The notes under the pieces are model-generated. The model did no database searches and had not been told where the DNA came from. It saw nothing but the letters and a program-made list of their open reading frames with translations. DNA of 64,000 bases from Dolomedes plantarius (taxonomy: Eukaryota > Arthropoda > Arachnida > Araneae > Dolomedidae). The position numbers were made by a program, and so were the translations under genes. The first letter of the stretch is position 1. Every line of letters starts with the position of its first letter. Of the stretch, positions 37,878 to 49,180 are shown one piece after another. The stretch spans positions 66,431,126-66,495,125 of the forward strand of contig OU015493.1 of the NCBI GenBank assembly GCA_907164885.2, in the 5' to 3' direction.

Positions 37878-39366
37878 CACTGCTCAAAAAAATTAGGGGA
37901 GCAAGCAAAGAAGTTAAGAAAACCGCTCGAGACAGCCACGTATTGGCATAAAATGGATAGTACATGTATAGTAACATGGATAGTAACATGTAAGATGATT
38001 TAGGGCAACAATTTGGTTACATGTAAACGATAAAAAAAGTATTGTTTAGAAAGATGCAAGATTTTTAATATGGCCTGTGGTCTCCTCGAACAGCTAAGAC
38101 TGCTGCACACCTGTTTTCCATGGATGCGATGATGTTATCGATAAGACTTTGGGGAATACTGTTCCACTCCTCAAGAAGTGCAATCTCCAAGTCTCGGAGA
38201 GTAAAAGGAGGCCTTGGTCTCGCAGCAATGCGTCGTCCGAGCATGTCCCAAACATGCTCGATTGGATTCAGGTCAAGAGAGCACGCTGGCCACTCCATAC
38301 GCTGTATTGTTTCAGCTTCAAGCATGTTCTCCACAAGACGAGCTGTATGCGGTCTGGCATTATCATGCTGGAAAATAAAGGAATCTCCAATGGCTGCAGC
38401 GTAAGGTATGACATGAGGTCTCAGTATCTCGTTTGCATACCTTCGGGCCGTCAAAGTACCATTCCGAATGATATGCAGGTCCGTACGTCCACGTATGCTG
38501 ATTCCACCCCATACCATAAAACCAGCTCGTCTGTATTGTGATCTTTCACGAACGAATGTGGGGTTATTTCGAGTGCCCCTTTCCCTCCATACCAAAACAC
38601 GTCGGGTGTCACACTCCAGACTGAATCGGGACTCGTCTTTAAACAGCACTTGGCTCCAATCATGTTGCTCTCAATCTCGATGTTCAGCAGCCCATCTTCT
38701 TCGGGTAGCACAGTGGCGTGAGGTCAACGGAATGCAGACCATTGGCCTACGTGCATAGATACCTCCCTGATGAAGCCTATTACGTACTGTTTGGCTGGAC
38801 ACCCTTCGTCCTGTTACCAAGAGCAACTGTCTTTGCAGCTGAGTAGCATTGTCTGTTCTGTTTCGACGAGCTGTTAACAGTATATAACGGTCATCAGTTG
38901 CTGTAGTGGCGCGTGGCCGACCTTGCCCTGGTCGACGTCTAACATTCTCTGCTTCTTGGAATCGATTCCACAGCCTTGCAACGACACTTCTGGTGACTCC
39001 AACAGCGTCCGCGACACTAAGTTGTGTTTGCTCGGATTTAAGTCTACCTATAACACGCCATGCAATGGATTCCGGTAAATCACGTTTTTGAGACATTTTC
39101 AAGAAGACCTTTTCTCAAAAAGAATAACTGAGCAATGGAATTTCACAGTTAAGTGAAACAGACGTTTCTGCAACATCCCGATATTCCGCCCTTATGTTCT
39201 TTTTCTGGTTTTTGAAGTCATGAACTTTGATTTGCATATGAAGTTTTCTTCTTCTGTTTCCTGGTAGGCTTTAAATTGTGGATTATTTATTTTATGTTAC
39301 TTATCGGTGTAAGTATTTGCGTAATTTCGTTAAAACCATGTGCTCCCCTAATTGTTTTGAGCAGTG
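37878..39366 (-). mobile_element. Complete Tc1-like transposon, 1489 bp
   Basis: The ends are CACTGCTCAAAAAAATTAGG and TAATTGTTTTGAGCAGTG with TA on both sides. It contains a full-length transposase frame on the minus strand spoiled by one stop codon. Confidence 0.93.
38065..39102 (-). pseudogene. Tc1-like DD34E transposase with one premature stop
   Basis: About 345 codons from MKMSQKRDLPESIAWRVIGR to VRGDHRPY. The HTH region covers roughly residues 1-110. The catalytic residues are D in LFKDESRFSL, D in FQHDNARPHT and E in LDLNPIEHVWD, with 34 residues between the last two. The reading frame is continuous except for a TGA at about 38671-38673, after WAAEHRD, where the family has Trp (HRDW). 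That single TGG-to-TGA change is the only obvious lesion, so the copy is young or recently inactivated. Confidence 0.93.
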
Positions 39367-39777
39367 TAGTTACAAATATGATTGATATATGAAAATAACC
39401 ACAAAATATTCAAGTTTTATGCTTACTTTACAAATGTTCTATGTGTGCCCCCTTGGTCTGCTACAACAGACGAACATTTCGCATATTCTAGGACGCAGAA
39501 ACTCTTTTCTCGCTTTGCCTCTATTTCGGGAGATACTGAACTGAACTTGTTAGGATAACTGAAAGATACTGAACTAGTGCTGCCACGCCACCTGGTGTAC
39601 AAAGCCACCTGGTGGCGTGGCAGCACTAGTGACCAAGGGGGCACACATAGAACATTTGTAGAGAGAGCATAAAACTTGAATATTTTGTGGTTATTTTCAT
39701 ATATCAATCATATTTGTAAGTATAATACTTGAATAAATCGGGCTTTGAAAATGAATGATTCTTTTGTAGTAACCCTG

Positions 39778-40106
39778 TATTCTGCTGAAGGATAGCAAGA
39801 GAAAGAACGCAGTTTCAAAGTCATTCTTAAACATTTACGAGCTTAAATTTCTAGATGTTTCATGATTAGAATATGTTATTGAAAACCATAAATTTCTAGG
39901 AATGAAGAATTCATTGGTTTGAATGAAAACTGTAACAAACGGAGTCTTAGTTTTGACTCATTAAACTCTCGTCATACTTCTTTTGATTAACTTTTCGGGA
40001 GAAAAACTGAGATACCTATATATATATATATATATATATACATCTATACTAGCTAGTACCTTTGTTTCCTTCTTTAATTCCACCACTCACCATTTGCCTT
40101 TCGCAG
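39778..40106. other. DGK intron upstream of exon e
   Basis: It holds a short (TA)n at 40018-40040 and ends in the acceptor TTTGCCTTTCGCAG. No gene. Confidence 0.65.
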
Positions 40107-40291
40107 GAGACCGAGAATTCGAAACAGGTGTTCGTCGTTAAACCTATTCCGTCCACAAGCTCCACGCCCCTGCTGGTCTTCATCAATCCCAAAAGTGGAG
40201 GCAACCAAGGCTCAAAGCTGCTGAGAACCTTCCAATGGCTCCTCAATCCCAGACAGGTGTTCGACTTGACTGAAGGAGGACCAGGTATAGG
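40107..40291 (+). CDS. rdgA: Diacylglycerol kinase type IV, exon e (start of DAGKc catalytic domain)
   Basis: 185 bases, entering phase 0 and leaving phase 2. It encodes [16 protein letters not shown], then [20 protein letters not shown], then [19 protein letters not shown]. [14 protein letters not shown] is the signature opening of the DAGKc domain. Two donors are possible near the end. The one after GGTATAGG (GTGAGT at 40292) is chosen because it alone gives the in-frame join [13 protein letters not shown] with exon f, and it is also the stronger donor. The enzyme phosphorylates diacylglycerol to phosphatidic acid at membranes. Confidence 0.97.
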
Positions 40292-40790
40292 GTGAGTGGA
40301 GCTTTATAACCTTTGCAAAGAACTGAATACGAGGCGGGCAAAATACTCGTACTCGTAAATTTCTCAAACAGTTATTTATAGGATGAGATATTCCAATGTG
40401 CTAGAGGTGAGATATCAACAGAGTAGGATATGAAAACTAAATAATTCATTCCCAATTTACTTGATTATACTGATAAGAATATATTTTTAGCTTTTTGGTA
40501 AGTGATTCTGATAATTGAGGGGCACGAACCGTTAACCTCAAATCTATATCTTAACGCAAAAATCTCAACCAATTTCGCGATCAATTTTAAAAAGAATAAT
40601 ATTTTCTAAGGTTTCATCGCCGGTAAGACAGCAATAGGTAAAATCCGGTAAAATCGGAGTTGTACCAGATGTATATACCTTCCTTCTGACACACATTATC
40701 ATGCCCTTTATTAAAATTAATAGCGGTCCGTCTCGACTTTATCCGGGTTGAACAATTATCTATCTTAAGTAGATATTAGGTAGATTTAAT

Positions 40791-41099
40791 TTATTTTAAA
40801 ACCTCATGGTATACCACATTTTTTGTTTCGTTTTTCTGAGGTTTTAAAATAAACTGATTCTCCGCATTTCCTGACCTAGAGAGACCAACATATAATTGCC
40901 CATGAGTAAAGCAATCTTTCCGTAAGTCAAGTCCAATATATTTGTATGTTTGACCTTGGGATTTGTTGATGGTGATGACAAAAGAAATTTTTATTGGAAA
41001 CTGTAACGTCAGGCACTGAATTGTTTCCGGGGGCCACCCGCATGTCGATTTTGATACGATTCGGCCCCATAGCCTATCCCCTACAGAGTCCACACACAA
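40791..41099 (-). pseudogene. Helitron Rep/helicase C-terminal fragment
   Basis: The frame ends FVITINKSQGQTYKYIGLDL, then GQLYVGLSRSG and TKNVVYHEVLK. That is the terminal motif block (V-VI) of the Pif1-like helicase fused to Rep in Helitrons, including the typical KNVVY.EVL ending. Residues upstream of CLTLQFPIKISF no longer match, so this is a 5'-broken remnant. A pair of 55-bp near-copies (GGCACTGAAT..CACCCG..CGGCCCCATAG) sits at 41011-41073 and 41183-41238. Confidence 0.85.
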
Positions 41100-41879
41100 A
41101 AAAACACGAAAAAAGCACCATTAATGGCACAAAAAATTTAATAACTCTTTTTATAATTAAAAATTAAAAAATCCGGCTACGTGAGGCACTGAATCGTGCC
41201 ACCCGCTTGCCGATTTTGGTACGACTCGGCCCCATAGTCTCGCTATCAGCGAGGACAGCCACGGAAGCTGTCGAAATAAGCAACTTTTAGGGGCAACATC
41301 ATTAAAACATTAATTAAAAATACTCCGGAGCCCGATTTTCAAAAAATAATATGCCTATGTTTTAATCTGAACTATCAACTATATCTATACAAAATTTCAG
41401 CTCAATTGAAGCAATACTTTTTCACTTATTAAGGAACAAACATAGTCCTATTCGCAATAATCAATAAATTTCACAGTTTCAATGAAACACAATAATTTTT
41501 GAAAAGTTCAATAAAGTTCAATAATTCAAGTTCGATTTACCCAAATTGTGCATAAAATTGTACACAAATTCAAAAACATAAAGTTAAATAAAGTTCTGTA
41601 ATATTACGCCAATAAATTTCCAGTTGATAGCCAATAAATTGTAAAACTTTATTTACCTTAAATATCCAATAAAAAGCGTAGTTCCAAATGAAATTTTCTT
41701 CAATAAACCCTTAAACGTAGCCAATTTCAAAAATCCTTTTTGTGTTTATCAATACCTCTTCCACTTGGATCTTTAAAATATTAAATGTTTTACTGATAAT
41801 AAATGAAAATGTAGTTTCATGTGTTGCTATGGTTACTTGACTATGGTTGACAAAGGAAAAGTTGTAAAGGTGAAGTATC

Positions 41880-42065
41880 AGCTCAACATTTAGCCCAACA
41901 TAACTTTCTTTCTACTGATCAGATATACATAATATATAGCCTATGTCCATCTGGAATAATGTACCTTTCAAATAGTGAAAGCATTTTTCAAATAGGTGCA
42001 GTGGTTCCGGAGATTACCCTCCACATACAAAATCCGCTCTCTCTTTATATATTAGTATAAAGTAT
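41880..42065 (+). repeat. Dispersed repeat B, copy 1
   Basis: CTGATCAGATATACATAATA, AGCCTATGTCCATCTGGAAT and AATAGGTGCAGTGGTTC recur at 42830-42980. It ends CTCTCTCTTTATATATTAGTAT, a terminus shape common to arthropod Helitron- or LINE-like repeats. Confidence 0.8.
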
Positions 42066-42109
42066 AGATTATAGAAGTATAGATACACATTGGTATTCCA
42101 AAATTAGAA

Positions 42110-42600
42110 TAAGAGATGAAATAAAATAAAAAAGGTTTTAAAGTAAAGAATGTTTTTTTAAATTATTTTAAGCACCTAAAATAATATTCAAATTAATATT
42201 ACGTTAGTTATTAATTAAAGTTAATTTTTTAAAAGAAAGAGGTGTGCTTGGGACCGTAGTTTTATTCAAAAATAAAAAAAGGATTTTAAGTAAAGAATGT
42301 TTTTTTTTAATTATTTTAAGCACCTAAAATAGTATTCAAATTATTAGAAAAAGTAATTTTTTTAAAGAAAGAGGTGTGCTTCAGACCGTAGTTTTATTCA
42401 AAAATGAAAAAAGGATTTTAAGAAAAGAATGTTTTTTAAAATTATTTTAAGCACCTAAAATAGTATTCAAATTAATAGAAAGAGGTTAAGAGATGAAATA
42501 AAAATACAAAAATAAAAAAAGGATTTTAAGTAAAGAATGTTTTTTTTTAAATATTCAATTTTTTTTAAAATAACATTCTTAAAATAATATTCAAGTTAAT
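42110..42600 (+). repeat. Minisatellite, four units of about 108-147 bp
   Basis: GGATTTTAAGTAAAGAATGT with a following T run and ATTATTTTAAGCACCTAAAA is repeated starting near 42130, 42277, 42406 and 42514. Units also share AAAGAGGTGTGCTT and CCGTAGTTTTATTCAAAAAT. Spacing varies through internal indels. It lies between the two copies of repeat B. Confidence 0.85.
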
Positions 42601-42684
42601 ATTACGATAATTTTTAAAGTTAATTTTTTAAAAGTTAATATTTAAAGTTAATTTTTTAAAACCATAGAAAAAAAGCGTGCCGGA

Positions 42685-42765
42685 GAACGGCTAGTTTCGA
42701 ACCGCTAACGTCAGAACAGAAGCCCACCGCGATAGCACCACGCTAAGGATCGTTGAAGACTTCGG
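42685..42765 (-). mobile_element. tRNA-like sequence (SINE head relic)
   Basis: On the minus strand TTAGCGTGGTGCTATCGCGG (box A-like) is followed by AGCGGTTCGAAACTAG (box B). There are no pairing acceptor ends, so it is a tRNA-derived relic. Confidence 0.6.
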
Positions 42766-42829
42766 CACAAAAAGCGGTAGAGGACAATAGCGGTAACAAT
42801 GGAGATTGTTAGGATTAAGCCTATAACTT

Positions 42830-42980
42830 TATTTCTACTGATCAGATATACATAATATATAGCCTATGTCCATCTGGAATAATGTACCTTTCAAACAGTG
42901 AAAGAATTTTTCAAATAGGTGCAGTGGTTCTGGAGATTACCCTCCACGTACAAAATCGCTCTCTCTTTATATATAAGTAT
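42830..42980 (+). repeat. Dispersed repeat B, copy 2
   Basis: Closely similar to 41880-42065, same orientation, again ending CTCTCTCTTTATATATAAGTAT. Confidence 0.8.
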
Positions 42981-43205
42981 AGATTCCTGTGATTATGGTT
43001 TCATTTTATAGTAACGTTTTGAGTTTACTATATTGGATAAAACTTCATAGAACTGAATCATATGATTTCTGAGGAAACAGCCGGCTAGCTCACAAATGTA
43101 ACAAATGATTTTATGGAATCTAGCAGGGCTAGAAACAAGTAAGGCCAATCACATACTCTGCTTCATGCGCTTGTATTCACCTCTAACATATCGAGCAGCC
43201 CGATA

Positions 43206-43246
43206 CCTAGGTTTCACTCTTGTTATGGACACCTTAACAAGGCATA
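43206..43246 (+). repeat. Possible outer inverted end flanking the mariner element
   Basis: TTTCACTCTTGTTATGGACACC at 43212-43233 is the inverse of GGTGTCCATAACAAGGGCGAAA near 45346-45367, with two mismatches. The two could be ends of a larger element into which the mariner copy inserted. Confidence 0.45.
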
Positions 43247-44905
43247 CCGTAAGATGGGGTTACTTTGTGACTTAGGGGTAAATTTGTGACACATAGTAAT
43301 TTTTTCGCATTTCGGAACATGTGCCGCGCCCGTGATACCGGGAAGGAAAAGAACAGCGCCAACAGTTTGTTCAATATACAGAGACATCTAGTGGCCAGTG
43401 TCCAAAGCTTCCGCACGCCATTTGTCTCCGCTGGCCAGTGTATTGTTCAAACCTATTGTCAAGCAATTTGACTTAAACTTCGGAAACTTTGTGCATACTC
43501 CGTTATCCAAAAACGATGTGAGAGTCATGGTTTTGTGATATCTAAAGCGTCGATAGGTAATATCGTCAACAAGAAAGGAAAAAAACGTCAAATTGGAACC
43601 TCAAGTGGGACAAAAATTCCAAACAAGTATCCAAGGAAAAAACGGACATCTTCGACTATTGCAAAGGTACGTTGTTTAATGTTAAAAGAAAATCCCCCTA
43701 GTCAAAGGACAGTTGCAAAATCATTAAAATGCTCGGTGTCCACTTTAAACAAAAGAATAAACATTGATTTAAATCTTAAGAAAGCGAAAAAACGCAATGT
43801 GCATCGTCTTCTTCCAAATCATATCGCTGAACGCAGGACACGCTGCAGAATTCTACATGAGAAACACTTATCCAAAGAAAAATGGAAAACAATTGTCACA
43901 ATAGATGAATCATGGGTGTATTTAAATGATTGCAACAAAAAAAAGAGCCATTTATTATCAAAAAAGGGGAGAAAAAAATTTAAGCACATGGTTCAAAGAA
44001 TCGAAAGAAAGTTTTTCTAAGGGATTCATGATTGTTGCTGGTTTTTCTTATAATGGCAAGTTAAAAATAAAGAGAGTGGAAAAAAATGTCAAGATTAACT
44101 CCAAATACTATCAGGAACATATTGTATCGCCAATTTTTCTGAATGAAATACCATCGCTTTACCCACAGTGCCATCAATCTGTGAGACTCCATCAGGACAA
44201 AGCTAGCAGTCACACATCAAAATCCACTGTAAATTTCCTAAAAGAAATGGAACAAAAAACTGGTATCAAGGCCATACCCTTCACTGATATCCCTACTAAA
44301 TCTCCCGATGTATCACCTATGGATTTTTGTGCTTTCGGACTTTTAAAATCTGCATTATCCAAACGTCGTCCCCAAACCCTTACAGGACTATGGAAAGCTG
44401 TTCAGGAGGAATGGGATAGAAAACCTCTTCTGACACTTCAAAAGGCATTATTATCCTGGAAATTGCGGTGTCGAAAGATAGTTCAGAATAAGGGATGTCA
44501 AATAGAACATTTAAAACACAAGAATTTTATGTAATTTAGTGTTGTGAATACAATATACATCGTCTAAAAATGTGTGAACAGCCTCTGTACAAACCACAGG
44601 TAATCACTTTTTATTGTCAATATCTGAAAGAAAAAACTACACAAAGGAGAAGAATAGGCAGAAAGACTTATTTCCTCATCTTCTCAAAGAACTGATGGCT
44701 GCCCTGGGCAGCCGAGGTCTTTTTGATGTCAAAGATATAAAGCTATCCAATATTTGTAAATGGTGTATATAATTGTGTATCAAGCTTTTGATAAGCCTTT
44801 TACTGTCTAACTTTGTGTCAAGTAATTTTTTCTCTTGGATTTCAAAACCCAGATGTCACAAAGTTGCCCCGCCGAGTGGGGCAACTTTGTGACACATTTT
44901 AGCTT
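43247..44905 (+). mobile_element. Mariner-superfamily element with DD41D transposase
   Basis: The left end carries GATGGGGTTACTTTGTGAC, and the right carries GTCACAAAGTTGCCCC at about 44856-44871 followed by GGGGCAACTTTGTGAC in the opposite sense. Exact termini and TA duplication are not clear. It contains one transposase gene with a single obvious frameshift. Confidence 0.7.
43535..44534 (+). pseudogene. DD41D mariner-type transposase, frameshifted
   Basis: The first part (43535-about 43945) has ISKASIGNIVNKKGKKRQI, an HTH region, and the first catalytic Asp in TIVTIDESWVYL. The second part (about 43945-44534, another frame) has KRAIYYQKRGEKNLSTWFK, the second Asp in RLHQDKASSHT and the third in SPDVSPMDFCAFG, with 41 residues between them. 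The break lies in an A8 run near 43944, so a one-base slip explains it. DD41D spacing is described for rosa-like mariners. The frame is still open upstream of 43535, so the true start is further 5' and unclear. Confidence 0.88.
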
Positions 44906-45061
44906 TAATTTCTCAAAGGTAATTAAAGATCCGGGTTAGCGCAATACATTACTAAGTAAGGAAAGGATGTACCAATGTTTTGCAATTGTTCGTTTTGGGC
45001 TTCTTTTAAAACTGATCGGCTGGCACAGGAAAAAAATTATAATCCGTCAAAAAGTAATCTT

Positions 45062-45365
45062 ACGGTAGCTGATAAGTTTGATGAAGGGAAAATAATTGCA
45101 AATACGGAATTTCTGTAAATTTCTAACAAAGTGAAGCCATTCAACCCACAACGGAATGAACCATCGTCTGTCACGAATTGCGGTACAAAAGTCCTTGAAG
45201 GTGACAAAATGCATGGTAAACGTCTTCGTGGAAGGATCCGCAATTGTAAACGTATTCACTTTGTCAATCACCTGTCAAAATTTAGAGAAATTTTGCATTT
45301 GTAAATATTTTTCCTTCAGCTTATTTATCAGCTATATCTCGCTGAGGTGTCCATAACAAGGGCGA
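45062..45365. repeat. Imperfect inverted repeat, arms about 65 bp
   Basis: GTAGCTGATAAG..GAAGGGAAAATAATTGCAAAT..GAAATTTCTGTAAATTT on the left resembles the inverse of AAATTTAGAGAAATTTTGCAT..TTTTTCCTTCAGC..TTATCAGCTAT on the right. Its right outer edge continues into the GTGTCCATAACAAGGG sequence paired with 43206. Confidence 0.55.
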
Positions 45366-46586
45366 AAATTTGGTCCATGTCTTCCTGGTACACTGAAGCT
45401 AAATAGGTTAGCAATTATGGCCTCTTCTACGAGGTTGTGTTCCATGCATTTTATTATCTACAGGTTTAGTTACTACTGTGAATTAAAAACTTTCTTTCAG
45501 ATCTGGGTGTTCTAAATTACGTGATGTGGGAGAGCTAGAGTCTTTTTGCATGGCTCTTAAAACACATTTTAAAAATAGATGTTCATCAGTAGTATGTTCA
45601 AAGGGACAAGTCACAAAAAACATTTAATGACGCTTGAGCTAAGTAAAAACGAGTAGAAAAAGATATAACTGTTGCCATGAGGAACAGACATTTCTGAAAA
45701 CTACCTTCCTCACGATATATAGAGGGGTTTCGTTTTCATAATGGGGACTAATGTCTATTTTCCCCCCTTTTATTCCTCCAGTGACCCGCATCGTGACCTC
45801 GCTGGCAAAAGAAAACTCTTCAATCAACAAAAACCTGAAAGTATTTCGATTAAAAACAGCGTAACCCGTTTTATGTAACTGTGTAAGGTGTGTCCAGTCA
45901 CGCAACCCGAGCCAGCGAGTCAACAGAGAATTACTCTTATGATGTAATACCACACGTAATATCTCATGCACAGCAATATATCCATTCAGAGCTCGGACAG
46001 TTTGCCGAGTCGTTTCTCGCAATCGCTTGATGAGTACACAAACCTACAGAGCTTGCGAGAATTTCGTATGAGGAGGTGATTGTATTCTGTTCTATGCTTC
46101 GGGGAAGGGGAATCGAAATGAAGAAATGTATCTTGCCGTGGAGTGGGTTTTAGTTGCTCGCTTTGGAAAGGATTTGAAGTCAATATTGGTTTACTTATTG
46201 CATTGCAGGAGTACCATGTTGACCTTGAACAAAAACGAATCGTCTGAAGTAGGAATTGAAAAACTTAACTGCATTTTCCTAATTTGTTGAGGGTTACTTA
46301 AGGCCAAGGATAAAAGATGTAACATTATTTCCGTACTCAGTACTGACAAAAAATAAGTAGAATGTTTGGAGCTATTGCTTTATTAAATGTTTAGTTACAC
46401 AGCATTATAAAGTTATAACTTTTTTCATAGAAGACATACGGTGCACAGTGTAAAGTATAGAATAGTGGGGATAGGAGGCACTAATCATATAATTATAAAC
46501 TCATTGAATATCCTATATTATAATATGCAACACTTTATCCAAGACTGACATAAGATAAGCTGAAAAGCAGATTTACAGTTATAAAT
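45366..46586. other. DGK intron, no gene seen
   Basis: Plain intronic DNA. A moderately GC-rich part at 45890-46190 has no recognisable product. Confidence 0.5.
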
Positions 46587-47761
46587 ACTTTGAAGTGCCA
46601 GAAAAATAGAGATACCTGTCTTATGCCTAATAGGTTCACTTCTAGTTCTTAGAGCAGCAGAAACATGACGGGTATGGAATCAACGAGCTTTCTTAGGAAG
46701 TCTGTAGACAATGAACATTATTCCTTCTAAAAACCGGTCCACAATTCTGTAATATTCATAGATGGTGGATCTCTGAACTGAACATTGCATGGCATTCCAT
46801 ATATGTTCAATAACGCTGAGATCTGATGGACAATGCGGCCATTTCAATTTCCAAAACTTGGAAGAGTGTTCCTTAAACTACAATTTGATGTCAGTAGAAG
46901 AGTATAGTCTCGCATTGTCTTCTCCGATCTTTGTCAAAACTGATCAGAGTGAATGTGGGACATAAATGGCTGTAATAAATCTGGCAGGATATTAACATAG
47001 CATTCACCGGGGAGAGAAATTGTAGACGTAGGAAGGGGCCTAATTCACGCCAGTTTAGCACAACTCATACCATAACTGAGGTACCATCAGCCTGTTCAGT
47101 TCCTAGTTGACATGATGGATTCATTGATTTATTGCGTGTTCTTCAAACGTGGTCCCTTCCTCAAATCTGTTGGAAACGACATTAATTACACCAGGCTATT
47201 CGTTATCAGTCTTATAGTGTCCAGTGCCGGTGTCGTGAGGAAAACAACGGCATTCGAGTTCGGCGTCTTCTACTAAAGCCCATATCATGCAGGGAGCTTT
47301 GTAATCCTCCCGCTGATGTTAGTAGAGGTCCCATCATTTAATTGCGATGTTATTTGCACCATTGTTGCACTCCTGTTGCTTGAAATGTTTCTCAACAGAA
47401 GACGCCGCACTCGGTCATCCAGAGTTTTTCGACGGCCGCACTGTTGCCGTAGTTTCGATGTTTAATCGGAATTCATCTATTGGAAATACCTTTGAAATGG
47501 TCGAAAGTGAAAATCTAAACTTTGCTTGTATCGCTAAAATGATATGACCTAGCTGAGGAGAACTAGCTATCATAAGTCCTCGAAAACAGGGATAAATCAT
47601 GATCACCGGCCATTCTCATTGCGCAATTAGCTCTTTAAGCTTCCACAAATGACTGTCGTTATATATACAGACTATTTGCGGATGAAACCATTTACGAGAA
47701 AATGTGTGCTACTAACTATTTCGAAGGGGTGGTCCATCCCCGCTATTCTGGCACTCCAGTG
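46587..47761 (-). mobile_element. Dead Tc1-like element
   Basis: The left end reads CTTTGAAGTGCCAGAAAAAT and the right end TATTCTGGCACTCCAGTG followed by TA, forming a decayed TIR related to the CACTGAAGTGCCA ends of the element at 50998. The minus strand still shows transposase pieces such as CPSDLSVIEHIWNAMQ near 46800, with many stops and frameshifts. Confidence 0.75.
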
Positions 47762-47818
47762 TATATTTCTATGTAATATTATCACATATATTGCATCAAT
47801 TATATAAATACTTTATTA

Positions 47819-47819
<1 letters not shown>

Positions 47820-47896
<77 letters not shown>
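47820..47896. repeat. (TA)n microsatellite
   Basis: About 77 bases of pure TA, bordered by TTTATTATG and CATAATAAA. Confidence 0.97.
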
Positions 47897-47898
<2 letters not shown>

Positions 47899-48618
47899 TA
47901 ATAAATTTATTACGAGGCTGGTTTATTACGTGGTCGTTGTTTGGAAGGGTTTGATAAAAGAAAATTAATTTTAAATATCCTTGTAGCACTACATATTTAA
48001 TATTTATTGCGATCGTGGTATGGCGGTAATGGAGTTGTGCACTCTGATATTCGGAAGAACTTTCTCCGCGAGTTGGCAAGTCGAATCTTCGTCACGTAGA
48101 AATACTTCAAAAAAGGTTGCTTCCAAGCGGAGTACAGGTCTTCAAATCAATGTATCATCAAGTCCTTGTAAAGGCTTATTGACGATAGGAGGGTTGTAAA
48201 TGGCCGAGGGGTGCTAAAGTAAAACAAATCTCCTCACAATTCACAAGAAAAAAAAGTATGGATATTAATAACGAACTAATTAATAAAGTTCTTCACCAGA
48301 CCAGTAGCATAAAGTACGGAAGTCTTTATGGATAGATCCCAAATGAAAATATCAATAAAATCTTTGATATAAATAGTAGGGGAAACAACAGAATTTTTCT
48401 AAGACCTTCGTGGGAATTGGCAGCAGCGAGCAGACACACAAGGGAGTCGACTGTCCACGCAATGAATCAACCGAGTCAAGTCTTTTTGCCATCTCCGCTT
48501 TCTTTCACCGATACCCAAGTTATTCTGGAAAATTTTGTTTTATTTTCTCTATTTATATTAAAGATTAAAGACTTTCGATTTTCTGATTTATCTGCATAGA
48601 TAATCTAGCTTAAAACTT

Positions 48619-49180
48619 CAGCGGCGCGCCAGTGTACAAAGTGTAACATTTTCGTAACTTTGAATGGTTTTTTTTTACTTATAAGGTTTGAATGTTCTAA
48701 GCAGTTTCTATTTATAGCTACATCCTTTCTAATGCAGATCTGATTTTCTGAACCTTGTATTCCTTTCCATTCATTATTAGCTGTGATTTAACCGTGGTAA
48801 AGCAGCGATTATACTGGATTACAATACGACAAAAGTAGGAGTTGATGGAGTCTATCAAAATGTTCAGCTATTACACGGTATCCCGCATATCACGAAGATG
48901 GACGATATCATTGTTTTTTAGGTTTTTGGACATAATAGGAATCCATTCGCAAGTTGTCCTTAAGTCCAATAAACCGGACAGTTTTGAAATAAGGCGATTG
49001 TATCTGCATTCTTTGACCTTTAATGATAAATATATCTCAATGCTATCAACATTTTATATCTTGTCATAAAACGTAGAATTATTATTTTTAATTTGGAAAA
49101 AAAAAGTTTATTGCAAAAGGAATAATCAAGGTCGAAAGGGACGTTGCACTTTGTGCCACGCGCGCCTGCTGGTGTTCCAA
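48619..49180. mobile_element. Non-autonomous TIR element, about 560 bp, GC-rich ends
   Basis: The left end CAGCGGCGCGCCAGTGTACAAAGTGTAAC is mirrored by GTTGCACTTTGTGCCACGCGCGCCTGCTG at the right, imperfectly. The interior is AT-rich and non-coding. No target duplication is evident; the end style suggests hAT, which is inference. Confidence 0.6.

Larger units (their letters stand above)
37819..39777. mobile_element. Palindromic MITE (468 bp) split by a Tc1 element
   Basis: The ends are CAGGGTTACTACAAAAG and CTTTTGTAGTAACCCTG with TA outside. The arms extend over 200 bp to a centre with GTGCTGCCACGCCACCTGG and its inverse (about 39570-39635). Removing the Tc1 at 37878-39366 and one TA restores a left arm that matches the right arm (AGTATTATA joined to GTTACAAATATGATTG). 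The MITE is therefore older than the Tc1. It is non-coding. Confidence 0.9.

Noticed and set aside
38120..38541. Plus-strand open frames opposite the Tc1 transposase, and others opposite the transposases at 19.1 and 51.9 kb
   Set aside because: They are shadow frames of well-recognised transposases on the other strand.
40281..40286. Earlier donor site GGACCAG|GTATAG for DGK exon e
   Set aside because: It gives a different phase and loses the GLELYKRV join; the GTGAGT donor at 40292 joins in frame and matches the family.
42110..42600. CRISPR array
   Set aside because: The repeats are over 100 bp with variable spacing and no unique spacers; this is a minisatellite in a eukaryotic intron.
45639..46022. 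Minus-strand open frame of 127 codons
   Set aside because: No recognisable domain, and no related frame at either end; probably chance in a slightly GC-richer stretch.
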